DNA from: CAVVYJ01 sp963752495
Lineage (GTDB): Bacteria > Pseudomonadota > Gammaproteobacteria > Burkholderiales > Methylophilaceae
Direction: 5' to 3'
NCBI GenBank assembly: GCA_963752495.1
Contig: CAVVYJ010000002.1
Span: 62,001-126,000, forward strand
DNA: 64,000 nt
Positions 8,729 through 17,993 of the stretch are shown here, piece by piece. Each line of letters begins with the position of its first letter. Position 1 is the stretch's first letter. The notes under the pieces were generated by a model. The model was not told where the DNA came from. It ran no database searches and saw only the letters and a list, made by a program, of their open reading frames with translations. A program made the translations under genes and the position numbers.

Positions 8729-9678
8729 TTAATGTGGTCAAGCTCAGCCAAGATTTTATTGGCGCCACGTGCGATGAGTTTTTCTGCTAATGCCCTACCA
8801 ACCGCGTCCGGATTAGTTTGTGAGGCAGCAGTAGTTTCACGCAACATTTGTTTACCATCAACGCTTGCCACAAAACCAGTGATGCTAATTTCATCATTAA
8901 CCACCGTAGCATAAGCGCCGAGCGGCACCGTACAGCTGCCTGCAAGTGCACGGCTAAATGCACGTTCTGCTTCAACACATAGTTGCGAATTTGTATGGTT
9001 AAGTGGTGCAAGTGTTTGCAATAAATCGGTGCGGCTTGCGTTAATCTCAATACCCAGCGCGCCTTGCCCAACAGCGGGGATGCTGTCTTGCGGACTGATG
9101 GTATCTTTAATGCGCTCAGCAAGACCCAAACGAATTAAACCTGCAGCCGCTAGGATAATCGCTGCATACTGTCCTTCATCTAGCTTACGCAAACGTGTTT
9201 GCAAGTTGCCACGCAGAGATTCGATTTTAAGATGTGGAAAACGTGCTTGCAATTGGCTTTGGCGGCGCAGGCTGGATGTGCCAACCACACTACCATGGGG
9301 CAAATTTGTAAGTGAATCAAACTTGTTTGAAACAAACGCATCACGCGGATCCTCCCGCTCGCCAGTTGCGACCAGCATAAAGCCATCAGGTAAATTCATC
9401 GGCACATCTTTCATACTATGTACCGCCAAATCTGCACTACCGTCAGCCAATGCAGTTTCTAGTTCTTTTACAAACAAGCCTTTACCACCAATTTTTGCCA
9501 GTGGAGAATCCAAAATTTGATCTCCCGTTGTGGTCATACCTAAAATTTGCACATCGCAATCTGGGTATAAGGCTTGTAGCTTGGCTTGTATATGCTTGGC
9601 TTGCCACATAGCCAGCGCACTTTCACGCGAAGCGATAACCAATTTTTTAGGGCTTGTGCGATTTTGATTGTTGTTCAT
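8725..9678 (-). CDS. hemC: Hydroxymethylbilane synthase (porphobilinogen deaminase)
   Basis: HemC condenses four porphobilinogen molecules into hydroxymethylbilane. It contains the family start KLVIASRESALAMWQAKHI, GTSSLRRQSQL, and AGSCTVPLGA, whose Cys249 carries the dipyrromethane cofactor. I chose the ATG at 9678 (317 residues, close to the usual 310-315). A TTG at 9711 would add 11 residues not typical of the family. The gene overlaps hemD by 4 bases. Together with algZ, algR and argH further along, this is the order seen around algR in pseudomonads. Confidence 0.95.
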   Translation of the reverse strand: MNNNQNRTSPKKLVIASRESALAMWQAKHIQAKLQALYPDCDVQILGMTTTGDQILDSPLAKIGGKGLFVKELETALADGSADLAVHSMKDVPMNLPDGFMLVATGEREDPRDAFVSNKFDSLTNLPHGSVVGTSSLRRQSQLQARFPHLKIESLRGNLQTRLRKLDEGQYAAIILAAAGLIRLGLAERIKDTISPQDSIPAVGQGALGIEINASRTDLLQTLAPLNHTNSQLCVEAERAFSRALAGSCTVPLGAYATVVNDEISITGFVASVDGKQMLRETTAASQTNPDAVGRALAEKLIARGANKILAELDHIK

Positions 9679-9832
9679 AGACAGAATTTTAGCATAGGCC
9701 AAGATTGACAAAGTGCTATAAGAAATAGTGCCTTTTAAGGTAAGCTTACGTTTTGCTAGAAATTAAAAATTAATCAGGGGTTGATTAGTTTGAGTTAATA
9801 CTTTGTTTTAACTCGTATTTTAGGAGATTTTT

Positions 9833-10504
9833 ATGCAATATCAATTAGACATTTTCATGGCTTCGTTAAATCAATTTTGGTTGCAACTGGTTAATTTTGT
9901 GCCTAAGTTATTAGCAGTTGTAGTGATTTTATTTTTTGGCTGGATTTTAGCTAAACTCGCCAGAAGTGCGGTAAAGCGCATTTTGGACATTACAAAATTT
10001 GATCAATTTTCTCAAAAATCTGGTCTTGAAGCGTTTATGAATAGCGGAAGTTTGAATTTAACGCTCAGTGGCGTTATTAGCCAAGTAATCTATTGGCTAG
10101 TGATTATTTTGTTTGTGATTACCGGTGCAAACACTTTGGGTTTGAACGAGGTTGCTAATTTATTACATGACCTCGCGAGTTATTTACCGCGTATTATTCT
10201 GGCGATACTGATTATGATTTTTGGTACACTCCTCGCGCGTTTTATAAATAGATTAGTGTTTGCGTGGCTCTACGGCATTAAATTCTCGCATGCTTTAGCG
10301 GTAAGTACTTCCACAGAATACGGCATACAAATTATTGCCATGTTTGTGGCGTTAGAGCAGTTGGGTATTGGTATGCAGCTTATATACTCATTGTTTGTGA
10401 TTGTGTTTGGAGCAATCTTTTTGGCTTTGGCAATCGCTTTTGGCTTGGGTGGAAAAGACTGGGCAGCCAGAATTATTGATGATTTGAGCAAAAATAAAAA
10501 TTAA
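9833..10504 (+). CDS. TM-helix repeat membrane protein, mechanosensitive-channel related (CmpX-like)
   Basis: A 223-residue protein with about four or five membrane helices and the repeated PKLLAVVVILFFGWILAKL / PRIILAILIMIFGTLLARF pattern of the conserved TM-helix family, ending in ALAIAFGLGGKDWAARI. These proteins are annotated as small-conductance mechanosensitive channel relatives, but the soluble beta and alpha/beta domains of MscS are absent. AGGAGA lies 7 bases before the ATG. It is inserted between hemC and the algR-like gene and reads the opposite way; its stop overlaps the algR stop by 4 bases. Confidence 0.85.
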   Translation: MQYQLDIFMASLNQFWLQLVNFVPKLLAVVVILFFGWILAKLARSAVKRILDITKFDQFSQKSGLEAFMNSGSLNLTLSGVISQVIYWLVIILFVITGANTLGLNEVANLLHDLASYLPRIILAILIMIFGTLLARFINRLVFAWLYGIKFSHALAVSTSTEYGIQIIAMFVALEQLGIGMQLIYSLFVIVFGAIFLALAIAFGLGGKDWAARIIDDLSKNKN

Positions 10505-11235
10505 GTATGCCGTATTAGATGTTGCTGGCGGCGACTAATCGCAATCGTTTCGGGCACGCCTTTGAGTAAGGCGTGCCATTGTGATTCAGCATTTTCATCA
10601 GAACGTTTTTCATAACCAGCTATGTAATTACCTGCCACTAGGCAATTGCGATGCAAGCGCAGAAACCGCTCACCAAATTCGGTTTCTAAGTTCGTGAGCG
10701 ACTCTTCTACCAAATATTCACGTTCAAAAGTACGTACGGTGACATATTTGAGCTCTGCACGTAAATAAATAATTTCCTCAATCGGTACCAGTAATACACG
10801 ACCGCGTTCATGAATGCTCAAGTGGCTTCGAACTTTTTGCAAGGGCTTAAGCGCTTCTAATTGCTTTGGTCTTAATGCTTGCGACTTTTCAATTGCGGTT
10901 TGCAGACGTTCCAAGCGGATTGGCTTAAGTAAATAATCAATCGCGTTTAAATCAAAAGCTTTAATTGCATAAGCATCGTAAGCGGTGGTAAAAATGATGT
11001 GCGGCCTGGGTTCTAGTTTTTGCGCATGCTGTGCAGCCTCTAATCCATCCATCTGTGGCATACGGATATCCAGTAGCATTAAATCCGGTTTGGATTCAGC
11101 TGCAAGATCTAGCGCTTCTTTACCATTTTTAGCCTCTGCAACAATATTGATATTTCCTATATCAGCGAGCAAGTCGCGTAATCGATTGCGCGCGGGGGCT
11201 TCGTCATCAGCAATTAAAACTTTAAGCGACATCAC
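10501..11235 (-). CDS. algR: LytTR-family response regulator, AlgR-like
   Basis: A 244-residue cytoplasmic DNA-binding response regulator. The receiver domain (about 4-120) has the acidic pair in LIADDEAPARNRLRDLL, the phospho-acceptor D56 in LLDIRMPQMDG, and KPIRLERL with the conserved lysine. The C-terminal LytTR domain (about 140-240) includes RGRVLLVPIEEIIYLRAE and RLHRNCLVA. It adjoins the AlgZ-like sensor with no gap. AlgR controls type IV pilus and alginate genes in pseudomonads, so a link to the pilus-type genes in this window is plausible but unproven. The first two codons are both ATG. Confidence 0.88.
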   Translation of the reverse strand: MMSLKVLIADDEAPARNRLRDLLADIGNINIVAEAKNGKEALDLAAESKPDLMLLDIRMPQMDGLEAAQHAQKLEPRPHIIFTTAYDAYAIKAFDLNAIDYLLKPIRLERLQTAIEKSQALRPKQLEALKPLQKVRSHLSIHERGRVLLVPIEEIIYLRAELKYVTVRTFEREYLVEESLTNLETEFGERFLRLHRNCLVAGNYIAGYEKRSDENAESQWHALLKGVPETIAISRRQQHLIRHT

Positions 11236-12231
11236 TCATTTATTTGGCTCGTAGGGTAGGCGAATATGCACGGTGTAACGATTGTTTTTAAATTCATTTT
11301 TAAGTGAGGCTTCTAAATCAAAGTGTAATTTTAAGCGCTCGCTAATGTTTTTTAGAGCCATTTTGTTACCACTATGATGGTCGTTTTCTGGCACGTAAGG
11401 GTTGCTGATAATGATGTGTAGCTCTTTGTGTTTGGTGGTAATGGCAACCACAATCTCACCACCTTCCGGCATCGGCTCAATGCCGTGATATACCGCATTT
11501 TCCAGTAAGGGCTGTAAAATGAGTGGTGGAATTAAAGCTTCTGTTGGCATGTCATCAACTTGCCAATCAATAACTAAACGATCGCCTAAACGCAAACTTT
11601 CGATACTGAGATATTGCCGACAAAGTGCAATTTCTTTTTCAAGTGGCACTAAATCACGATTTTCCGCCATCAGTACGCGAAATAAATCTGCCATGTCTTC
11701 TAGTGCAGCTTCTGCGCGCTTAGGTTGGGTGCGGATTAGCGATAGCGCGGCATTAATGCTGTTAAACAAAAAATGTGGACGTATGCGTGCTTGCAATGCT
11801 TGTAAGCGCGCCTCAGCTATCGCAGGCGAATAGGCGCGCTGCTGTAAGTAAAAATAGTAGAGCACGATGGCAGTAACGATAGCCGCAAGCAAGCAAGTGC
11901 GACTGGTGGTGGTAATAGTGTCAAAAGCAAAATATCTGGCGAGAAAATTTGTAATCGCAGCCGTGATTGCAATTTCCAGTATCACAATGGCCAGCAAGCC
12001 TTGCCAATACTTGAGTTTGCTTATAAGCGGATGGAGCGCGTACAAACACAACATGCTCGATAATATAATGGGTTGAATAACTGCTGAAAGTTCTGCTAAA
12101 AGTGGTAAAAATTCGCTCAGCTGTGTGCTGAGCAAGATAGCGGTCAGCACTGCTAAAAGATTCACAATCAGCAGTATGCGAAGATGTATACCGAGATTTT
12201 GCAGGTTGGGTAAGCGGCTATTTTTACGCAC
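11236..12231 (-). CDS. algZ: Sensor histidine kinase, AlgZ/FimS/LytS family
   Basis: A 331-residue inner membrane sensor with four or so N-terminal membrane segments (residues 15-130). The cytoplasmic part has the His_kinase motif RIRPHFLFNSINAAL, with H153 as the likely phosphorylated residue, and the ATPase N-box LENAVYHGI. The last box reads SGNKMALKNISERL, lacking the usual GxGxG glycines but, as I recall, typical of AlgZ relatives. It starts at GTG. It pairs with the adjacent regulator, and the 153-base gap to argH (12232-12384) holds both promoters. Confidence 0.88.
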   Translation of the reverse strand: MRKNSRLPNLQNLGIHLRILLIVNLLAVLTAILLSTQLSEFLPLLAELSAVIQPIILSSMLCLYALHPLISKLKYWQGLLAIVILEIAITAAITNFLARYFAFDTITTTSRTCLLAAIVTAIVLYYFYLQQRAYSPAIAEARLQALQARIRPHFLFNSINAALSLIRTQPKRAEAALEDMADLFRVLMAENRDLVPLEKEIALCRQYLSIESLRLGDRLVIDWQVDDMPTEALIPPLILQPLLENAVYHGIEPMPEGGEIVVAITTKHKELHIIISNPYVPENDHHSGNKMALKNISERLKLHFDLEASLKNEFKNNRYTVHIRLPYEPNK

Positions 12232-12384
12232 AGTAAGGATTTAAATTAAGTTAATTGATTAAATATTTGATTAAAAAGAGACAATTATAAATATCAAAAT
12301 GCCAATAATGCTGAAATATGTATGAATATTACAGCTAACTGGTTTATTATTAAACAAATTTTAAAATGATGAAGCAGAAACAAA

Positions 12385-13806
12385 GTGCAAGATAAAACAA
12401 TAGGTAAAAAAGCAACACTTAATTCTAAGTCGGGGGCCTGGTCGGGCCGCTTTAATGAGCCGGTAGCAGCGTTGGTTAAACGTTACACGGCTTCGGTTGA
12501 TTTTGATAAACGTCTTGCTGAGTTCGATATTCAGGGATCAATAGCACACGCACAAATGCTGGCTACGCAGAATATCATTTCCAGAGCAGATTTGAGAGCG
12601 ATAGAAAAAGGCTTAAAAGAAATTTTGGCAGAAATCAAAACTGGCAAATTTGAATGGTTGTTGGATCTTGAAGATGTGCATTTGAATATCGAAAAACGTC
12701 TTACGGATAAAGTTGGCGATGCAGGTAAGCGCTTGCATACCGGACGCTCTAGGAATGACCAAGTTGCAACGGATGTGAGGCTATGGCTGCGCGCATCAGT
12801 AGATGCCGTGCTTACTGCAATTTACAACTTGCAAAAAAGCATTCTCGATTTGGCGGAATCACATATTGATACCATCATGCCTGGTTTTACGCATCTGCAA
12901 GTGGCACAGCCAGTTACATTCGGCCACCACTTGATGGCGTATTTTGAAATGCTAAAGCGTGATGCTGCGCGTTTTAAGGATGCAAGAAGGCGTATCAATC
13001 AACTACCTCTTGGTGCGGCGGCGTTGGCTGGCACGAGTTATCCGATTAATCGGGAAATGGTTGCTAAAACCTTGGGCTTTGACGGCGTTTGCGAGAACTC
13101 GCTCGACGCGGTATCTGATCGCGATTTTGCTATTGAGTTTACGGCAGCAAGTGCCATATTGATGACGCATTTATCAAGGTTTTCGGAAGAACTAATTTTA
13201 TGGTCTTCTCCAAGGTTTGCTTTTATCGATATTGCAGACCGCTTCTGTACGGGCTCTAGCATCATGCCGCAAAAGAAAAACCCCGATGTACCAGAATTGG
13301 TGCGCGGTAAAACTGGCCGTGTAAACGGTAATTTAGTGGCGTTGCTCACCCTAATGAAGGGGCAGCCGCTTGCCTATAATAAAGATAATCAAGAGGATAA
13401 AGAACCTCTTTTTGATACGGCTGATACAGTTCAGATGACGCTGGAAATTTATGCTGATATGTTGCGAGGCATTAGCGTAAACAAAGCAAATATGCGTCAA
13501 GCTGCGCTAGAAGGCTATGCCACAGCAACAGATTTAGCGGATTATTTGGTTAAAAAGGGATTGCCATTTAGGGATGCGCACGAAGTTGTGGCGCTCGCGG
13601 TTAAGCACGCGGTAAAAAAAGACATTGATTTGGCAGAGTTACCTTTGCCTGAGCTGCAGAAATTTAGCAAATTAATTGGGCAAGATGTTTTTAAAGTACT
13701 TACTTTGGAAGGCTCGCTTGCTAGCCGTAACCACTTAGGCGGTACCGCGCCAACTCAGGTTAAACGGGCTATTGCACGGGCACGAAAATTTATTAAATCA
13801 GATTAA
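12385..13806 (+). CDS. argH: Argininosuccinate lyase
   Basis: ArgH splits argininosuccinate into arginine and fumarate, the last step of arginine synthesis. The 473-residue protein opens with GAWSGRFNEPVAALVKRYTA, has TGRSRNDQVATDVRLW around residue 120 and the superfamily signature GSSIMPQKKNPDVPEL near residue 290. The start is a GTG; two ATGs just upstream are out of frame. Its 3' end runs into the FimV-like gene, so the two are probably one transcript. The divergent algZ gene matches the pseudomonad arrangement. Confidence 0.97.
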   Translation: MQDKTIGKKATLNSKSGAWSGRFNEPVAALVKRYTASVDFDKRLAEFDIQGSIAHAQMLATQNIISRADLRAIEKGLKEILAEIKTGKFEWLLDLEDVHLNIEKRLTDKVGDAGKRLHTGRSRNDQVATDVRLWLRASVDAVLTAIYNLQKSILDLAESHIDTIMPGFTHLQVAQPVTFGHHLMAYFEMLKRDAARFKDARRRINQLPLGAAALAGTSYPINREMVAKTLGFDGVCENSLDAVSDRDFAIEFTAASAILMTHLSRFSEELILWSSPRFAFIDIADRFCTGSSIMPQKKNPDVPELVRGKTGRVNGNLVALLTLMKGQPLAYNKDNQEDKEPLFDTADTVQMTLEIYADMLRGISVNKANMRQAALEGYATATDLADYLVKKGLPFRDAHEVVALAVKHAVKKDIDLAELPLPELQKFSKLIGQDVFKVLTLEGSLASRNHLGGTAPTQVKRAIARARKFIKSD

Positions 13807-13816
13807 GCAAACTATT

Positions 13817-15190
13817 TTGAGACTAAATTCAATTTTAGCGGGTTCAGTTGTGCTTTTAACTGCATATACTATGAGTGCAAATAGTGAAAATTTGCCAACC
13901 TCGGATTTTGATTTGGAAGATAAAAATAGCATGACTTGGCCGATGTTGCCGGGCGAAAGTCTAAACGAGCTTGCGGCTAAGTTTTATCCTAAAAATAAGG
14001 CTATGCAAAAGCAGTTTGTGTTTAAAACATTGCGGCTAAATGCAGAAGAACTGCCAAAGTTGGGGGCCAATTCTGACTTTGTGGTGCCAACAGCGGTTGT
14101 CATTCCAACTTTAAAGTCTCTTGCCAATAGTACACATGCAATTAAGTCACCAAGCAACAAGCGTGGCACAAAAATCTTTCAAATGAGTTATAACTTCCAG
14201 GATACGATAGAAAAGCTTCCAAAGGGCCTGATTGAAGAGTATGAAAGCTTGGTCACAAGAAACGACTTTTTAAAAGAAGAGTTAGACAAATTAAATGAAA
14301 AATTAGTGTTTTTGCAAAATAAACTAAATGATCTTAAGCTGGTTTTAGACAGAACATTAACTTTGCCGAAAAAGAAAATCTTTAAGAATCTGGATGCTGC
14401 TGAGGCTAAAAATAAAACATCTGATAAACCTGTTGTTAAAAATGAAACAGCTGAGGCGGATTCAATTCTAGACTTCACAAGTAAAAACTTTTGGCTAACC
14501 ATTTTAGGATTGGGGCTAGCTTTTGTTTTGGGTTCCTACTTGCTTAAAAAATATCGTGAAAGAGCCTATATTAAATTTATCAACTCTGTTACCCAGCAAG
14601 AAGCGCTAACGAGTTTTGGTAAAGTGGTTGATCAAGAGGTTGCCAAAGAGACCAATCAATCAGTAGGTGTGCCACTTGGCGCGGATACAGAGGTAGATGA
14701 ATATAAAGATCGATCGATTCTTGATGAAGCTAGAAAATTGATGGAAAAAAGCTTGCCAATTGAGGCAATTGAACACGTCAAATGGGCGATTCGCGCCAAA
14801 CCAAAGGCTTCAATTATGCTTTGGTTGTATCTGCTAGAAATTTTTAGAAAGCAGAATATAAAAGATGAGTTTGAAAAATATGCATTTGAAATGCATCAAA
14901 CTTTTAATGTGATGACTCCGCTTTGGGAAGAGAAGGAAGTTGAGATAGTCGTCGCAGATAGCTTGGAGAAGTTTCCGCATATCATCAAAAAAGTCACTGC
15001 AGAATGGCCAAGTGAGCCGATTAAAAACTATTTGCAAAGCCTGATTGCTGATAACAGAGAAGGTGAGCGTACGGGCTTTGGTCAGGCAGTGATAGATGAA
15101 ATCTTAACGTTAATTTCAGTGCTGGAAGCGCGGAATGATTTGTGGGAAATTAAAGATTTAATCAAGGAAAATGCTGAGCAAATCGTTTAA
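13817..15190 (+). CDS. FimV-like membrane protein with LysM-like region and coiled coil
   Basis: A 457-residue envelope protein from the proposed TTG start at 13817, chosen because it yields a signal-like N-terminus (MRLNSILAGSVVLLTAYTMSA) and avoids overlap with argH. Next comes a LysM-like segment (WPMLPGESLNELAAKFYPKN), a coiled coil around residues 130-180, one membrane helix near 225-245 (LTILGLGLAFVLGSYLL) and a cytoplasmic tail. The tail (SIMLWLYLLEIFRKQNI, FPHIIKKVTAEW) resembles that of the FimV-like gene at 27908-29763. FimV/HubP proteins organise the cell pole and pili. This one lacks the FimV N-terminal domain, so its role is open. The last 33 bases overlap the converging hemW gene. 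Confidence 0.75.
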   Translation: MRLNSILAGSVVLLTAYTMSANSENLPTSDFDLEDKNSMTWPMLPGESLNELAAKFYPKNKAMQKQFVFKTLRLNAEELPKLGANSDFVVPTAVVIPTLKSLANSTHAIKSPSNKRGTKIFQMSYNFQDTIEKLPKGLIEEYESLVTRNDFLKEELDKLNEKLVFLQNKLNDLKLVLDRTLTLPKKKIFKNLDAAEAKNKTSDKPVVKNETAEADSILDFTSKNFWLTILGLGLAFVLGSYLLKKYRERAYIKFINSVTQQEALTSFGKVVDQEVAKETNQSVGVPLGADTEVDEYKDRSILDEARKLMEKSLPIEAIEHVKWAIRAKPKASIMLWLYLLEIFRKQNIKDEFEKYAFEMHQTFNVMTPLWEEKEVEIVVADSLEKFPHIIKKVTAEWPSEPIKNYLQSLIADNREGERTGFGQAVIDEILTLISVLEARNDLWEIKDLIKENAEQIV

Positions 15191-16399
15191 ATAGCGTTGC
15201 CCACGTTGCGTTGGTCTAATTCTTTGTAAATCTTTTACAATTAATTCTTTAATTAATGCCTCTGTAAGGCGCGTGGATATTGCCTCCCATGGCATGCCAG
15301 TGCGTTGCTTAAATAACTCAATTTCAAATCCGTCCGTTAAACGTAATGCGTTCATCATAAATTCAAAAGGCAAATCTTTAGGTAACACTTGCCAGGTGTT
15401 ATCTGTAGCATTTCCATTTTCAGTAGCTTCCATATAGGCTTTTGGGTGTTTGTGGCGAGTTTCGCGGGTGATTTTATCGTGATAGCTCAACTTACTATGT
15501 GCACCTGCCCCAACACCTAAATAATCGCCAAATTGCCAATAGTTCAAGTTATGTCTTGCCTCACTTCTCGGTTTGCAAAAAGCGGAGGTTTCATAATGCA
15601 AGTAACCATTTGCTGTGAGTAAATTTTCAATTTCTTCTTGCATTAAACTACTGCTGTCATCATCGGGAAGACTCGGTGGGGCATGATAAAAAGGCGTGTT
15701 AGGCTCTAAGGTCAAATGGTAAAACGAGAGGTGGTCAGGCTCTAGCGCAATGGCTTGTTTTGCATCTTGTAATGCATGTTCTAAGGTTTGATTTGGTAGC
15801 GCATACATCACATCAAAATTTACACGTTCGAAAGTTTCTAGCGCGAGCTCAGCTGCAAAAATGGCTTGTCTGTCATCATGAATGCGACCTAATGCCTTGA
15901 GATAATCAGCATTAAAACTTTGAATGCCAAGTGAAACGCGGTTCACACCCGCTTGCTTGTAGCCGGCGAAATGTGTCGTATCCACCGTTCCTGGATTAGC
16001 TTCCAGTGTCACTTCGGCGCCGTATTCCAGCGGGGTTAACATATTCACCATGCTTAAAATTTCGTGGATGGATTCCGGTGAAAATAAACTCGGCGTGCCA
16101 CCACCAAAAAACACACTTCTAATTTTACGACCATATACTCGCGGCACAGATTGCTCTAAGTCTGCAATCAGCGCCTGCACATAACGTTGCTCTGGAATTT
16201 CTGCACGACTCTCGTGCGAGTTAAAGTCACAATAAGGGCATTTTTTTACGCACCACGGAATGTGAATATAAAGCGCTAGCGGAGGCGGGCTGGTAAGGCC
16301 GGATAAAGTGGTTTCGCCGGTGAGTGGTGCGAAACTGTTAATTGGTTTGAGAGGCTTATTGAAACTGGCTTCTGGCTTTATCTCAATGATTTTTTTCAA
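15158..16399 (-). CDS. hemW: HemW-like radical SAM protein (heme chaperone)
   Basis: HemW is a radical SAM protein related to oxygen-independent coproporphyrinogen oxidase and is thought to insert heme into target proteins. The signature YIHIPWCVKKCPYCDFNSH has the cluster cysteines C50, C54 and C57, and FFGGGTPSLF follows. It has CPYCDFNSH rather than an extra fourth Cys, in line with HemW instead of HemN. The only upstream start in frame is a TTG at 16399, overlapping the small upstream gene by 17 bases; the first 40 residues are unlike the family and the real start could be later. Confidence 0.9.
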   Translation of the reverse strand: MKKIIEIKPEASFNKPLKPINSFAPLTGETTLSGLTSPPPLALYIHIPWCVKKCPYCDFNSHESRAEIPEQRYVQALIADLEQSVPRVYGRKIRSVFFGGGTPSLFSPESIHEILSMVNMLTPLEYGAEVTLEANPGTVDTTHFAGYKQAGVNRVSLGIQSFNADYLKALGRIHDDRQAIFAAELALETFERVNFDVMYALPNQTLEHALQDAKQAIALEPDHLSFYHLTLEPNTPFYHAPPSLPDDDSSSLMQEEIENLLTANGYLHYETSAFCKPRSEARHNLNYWQFGDYLGVGAGAHSKLSYHDKITRETRHKHPKAYMEATENGNATDNTWQVLPKDLPFEFMMNALRLTDGFEIELFKQRTGMPWEAISTRLTEALIKELIVKDLQRIRPTQRGQRYLNDLLSIFLD

Positions 16400-16622
16400 G
16401 TGTTTTTTTGCTTTTTTGGTAAGGGTTCACCAGCTCATCAATAAGCTTGTGCAAGGTTTCGCGCATTTGTTTTTCTGAAACCTCTAACAAAATACCATCT
16501 TCAAATGCATCTTGCGCAATTTGTTTGAGCTCATGAAAATTTTCTTTCATGACTTTAATTTTTTCAGTGCATGAAACAATACTGCCATCGTCTCGCACCC
16601 ATATTGGAAGTGAATTTTTCAT
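16383..16622 (-). CDS. Small conserved-type protein between rdgB and hemW
   Basis: A 79-residue acidic-basic mixed protein with no signal or membrane segment, opening MKNSLPIWVRDDGSIVSC. I do not recognise a domain. Its ATG overlaps the rdgB stop by 4 bases (ATGA) and its end overlaps the proposed hemW start by 17 bases, the tight packing expected of a genuine operon member. Later residues look like one long amphipathic helix. A cytoplasmic helper role is possible but unsupported. Confidence 0.7.
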   Translation of the reverse strand: MKNSLPIWVRDDGSIVSCTEKIKVMKENFHELKQIAQDAFEDGILLEVSEKQMRETLHKLIDELVNPYQKSKKTLEKNH

Positions 16623-17212
16623 GCTAATACCTTTAATTTTTTAATCAGCTCCGCAAGTGCTTTGCCACGATGGCTGATTTTATTTTTCTCATCACTGCTT
16701 AACTCTGCGCCAGTTTTATTGGATGCAACATCTAAGAATAGTGGGTCGTAACCAAATCCACCATTGCCACGCGGAGCGTTTAAAATTTTACCTTTCCAAA
16801 TGCCTTCTGCAATGATTGGTTGCGGGTCGTCGTGCTGTTTAACCAATACAATCGCACAGTAATAATATGCTTCGCGATTGGTTTCATTCGCGAGCGCTGT
16901 TAATAAAGTGTCATTATTCTTTTTATCGCTCTTAGGTTCTCCACCATATCTAGCAGAGTGCACACCTGGAGCGCCTTTCAGAGCATCAACACAAAGCCCT
17001 GAATCATCTGCCAAAGCAGGTAAACCACTGCAAATGCTAGCATGACGCGCTTTTGCCAGCGCATTTTCAACAAATGTACAGTGAGGCTCTTCAGCCTCGC
17101 TAATATTGAGTGTGGATTGTGCAACAACTTCGATATTAAGTGGTGCTAAAAGTTGCTGAATCTCGCGCAATTTCCCCTGATTATTACTTGCAATTACAAG
17201 TTTTTCGAACAC
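16619..17212 (-). CDS. rdgB: RdgB/HAM1 XTP/dITP diphosphatase
   Basis: This house-cleaning enzyme hydrolyses ITP, dITP and XTP so that deaminated purines are kept out of nucleic acids. The 197-residue protein starts at a GTG and shows VIASNNQGKLREIQQLL, ALADDSGLCVDAL, PGVHSARYGG and GGFGYDPLF, all family signatures. It starts 3 bases after the rph stop and overlaps the next small gene by 4 bases. The rph-rdgB-hemW order is common in betaproteobacteria. Confidence 0.96.
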   Translation of the reverse strand: MFEKLVIASNNQGKLREIQQLLAPLNIEVVAQSTLNISEAEEPHCTFVENALAKARHASICSGLPALADDSGLCVDALKGAPGVHSARYGGEPKSDKKNNDTLLTALANETNREAYYYCAIVLVKQHDDPQPIIAEGIWKGKILNAPRGNGGFGYDPLFLDVASNKTGAELSSDEKNKISHRGKALAELIKKLKVLA

Positions 17213-17215
17213 TTT

Positions 17216-17941
17216 TTATAGAATTCCTAATGCCTGTTTTTGTTTTTCGAATAATTGGTTAATACCAGCTTCTGCGAGTTCCAGCATTGTGCCCATACTT
17301 TTTTTATCGAATGGCTCACCTTCGGCGGTTCCTTGTATTTCTACAAAACCACCATCCGCTGTCATTACGATGTTCATGTCGGTATCGCAATCGGAATCTT
17401 CGATGTAATCTAAATCTAGCACTGGTGTACCTTTGTATACACCTACAGAAATTGCTGCAACAGCCTGCTTGAGTGGAGAGTGAGCAATTTTTTCATTTTT
17501 TAACAAAGTCGAAATCGCATCATGCAATGCTACATATGCGCCTGTAATACTCGCAGTACGTGTGCCGCCATCGGCCTGTATGACATCACAATCAATCTGA
17601 ATTGTGCGCTCACCTAATTTTTCTAGATCAATAATAGCGCGCAGACTGCGACCGATTAATCGCTGGATTTCCTGTGTACGGCCAGATTGTTTGCCTTTAG
17701 CAGCTTCTCTATCCATGCGGGTGCCGGTGCTACGCGGCAACATACCGTATTCCGCTGTTACCCAGCCTTGGTTTTTACCTTTTAAAAAGCCAGGTACTTT
17801 TTCATCTATGCTGGCGTTGCATAATACGTGCGTGTCACCAAATTTAATGAGCACAGAACCCTCCGCGTGTTTGGTGTAGTTGCGGATGATTTCGATATTG
17901 CGCAATTGTTGATTAGCACGTGCGCTGGGGCGAGTTGACAT
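17216..17941 (-). CDS. rph: Ribonuclease PH
   Basis: RNase PH is a phosphorolytic 3'-5' exoribonuclease that trims tRNA 3' ends. The 241-residue protein matches the usual length and shows RPSARANQQLR at the start, GWVTAEYGMLPRSTGTR in the middle and RTASITGAYVALHDA later, with the phosphate-binding arginines. It begins the rph-rdgB-hemW group. A 52-base gap separates it from the phosphatase gene upstream, so it may have its own promoter or be read through from the kinase/phosphatase pair. Confidence 0.97.
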   Translation of the reverse strand: MSTRPSARANQQLRNIEIIRNYTKHAEGSVLIKFGDTHVLCNASIDEKVPGFLKGKNQGWVTAEYGMLPRSTGTRMDREAAKGKQSGRTQEIQRLIGRSLRAIIDLEKLGERTIQIDCDVIQADGGTRTASITGAYVALHDAISTLLKNEKIAHSPLKQAVAAISVGVYKGTPVLDLDYIEDSDCDTDMNIVMTADGGFVEIQGTAEGEPFDKKSMGTMLELAEAGINQLFEKQKQALGIL

Positions 17942-17993
17942 AACAATGACTTTTCAAAAAAAGCCAATTATAAGTCATGCGTAAAAGAGTTGG

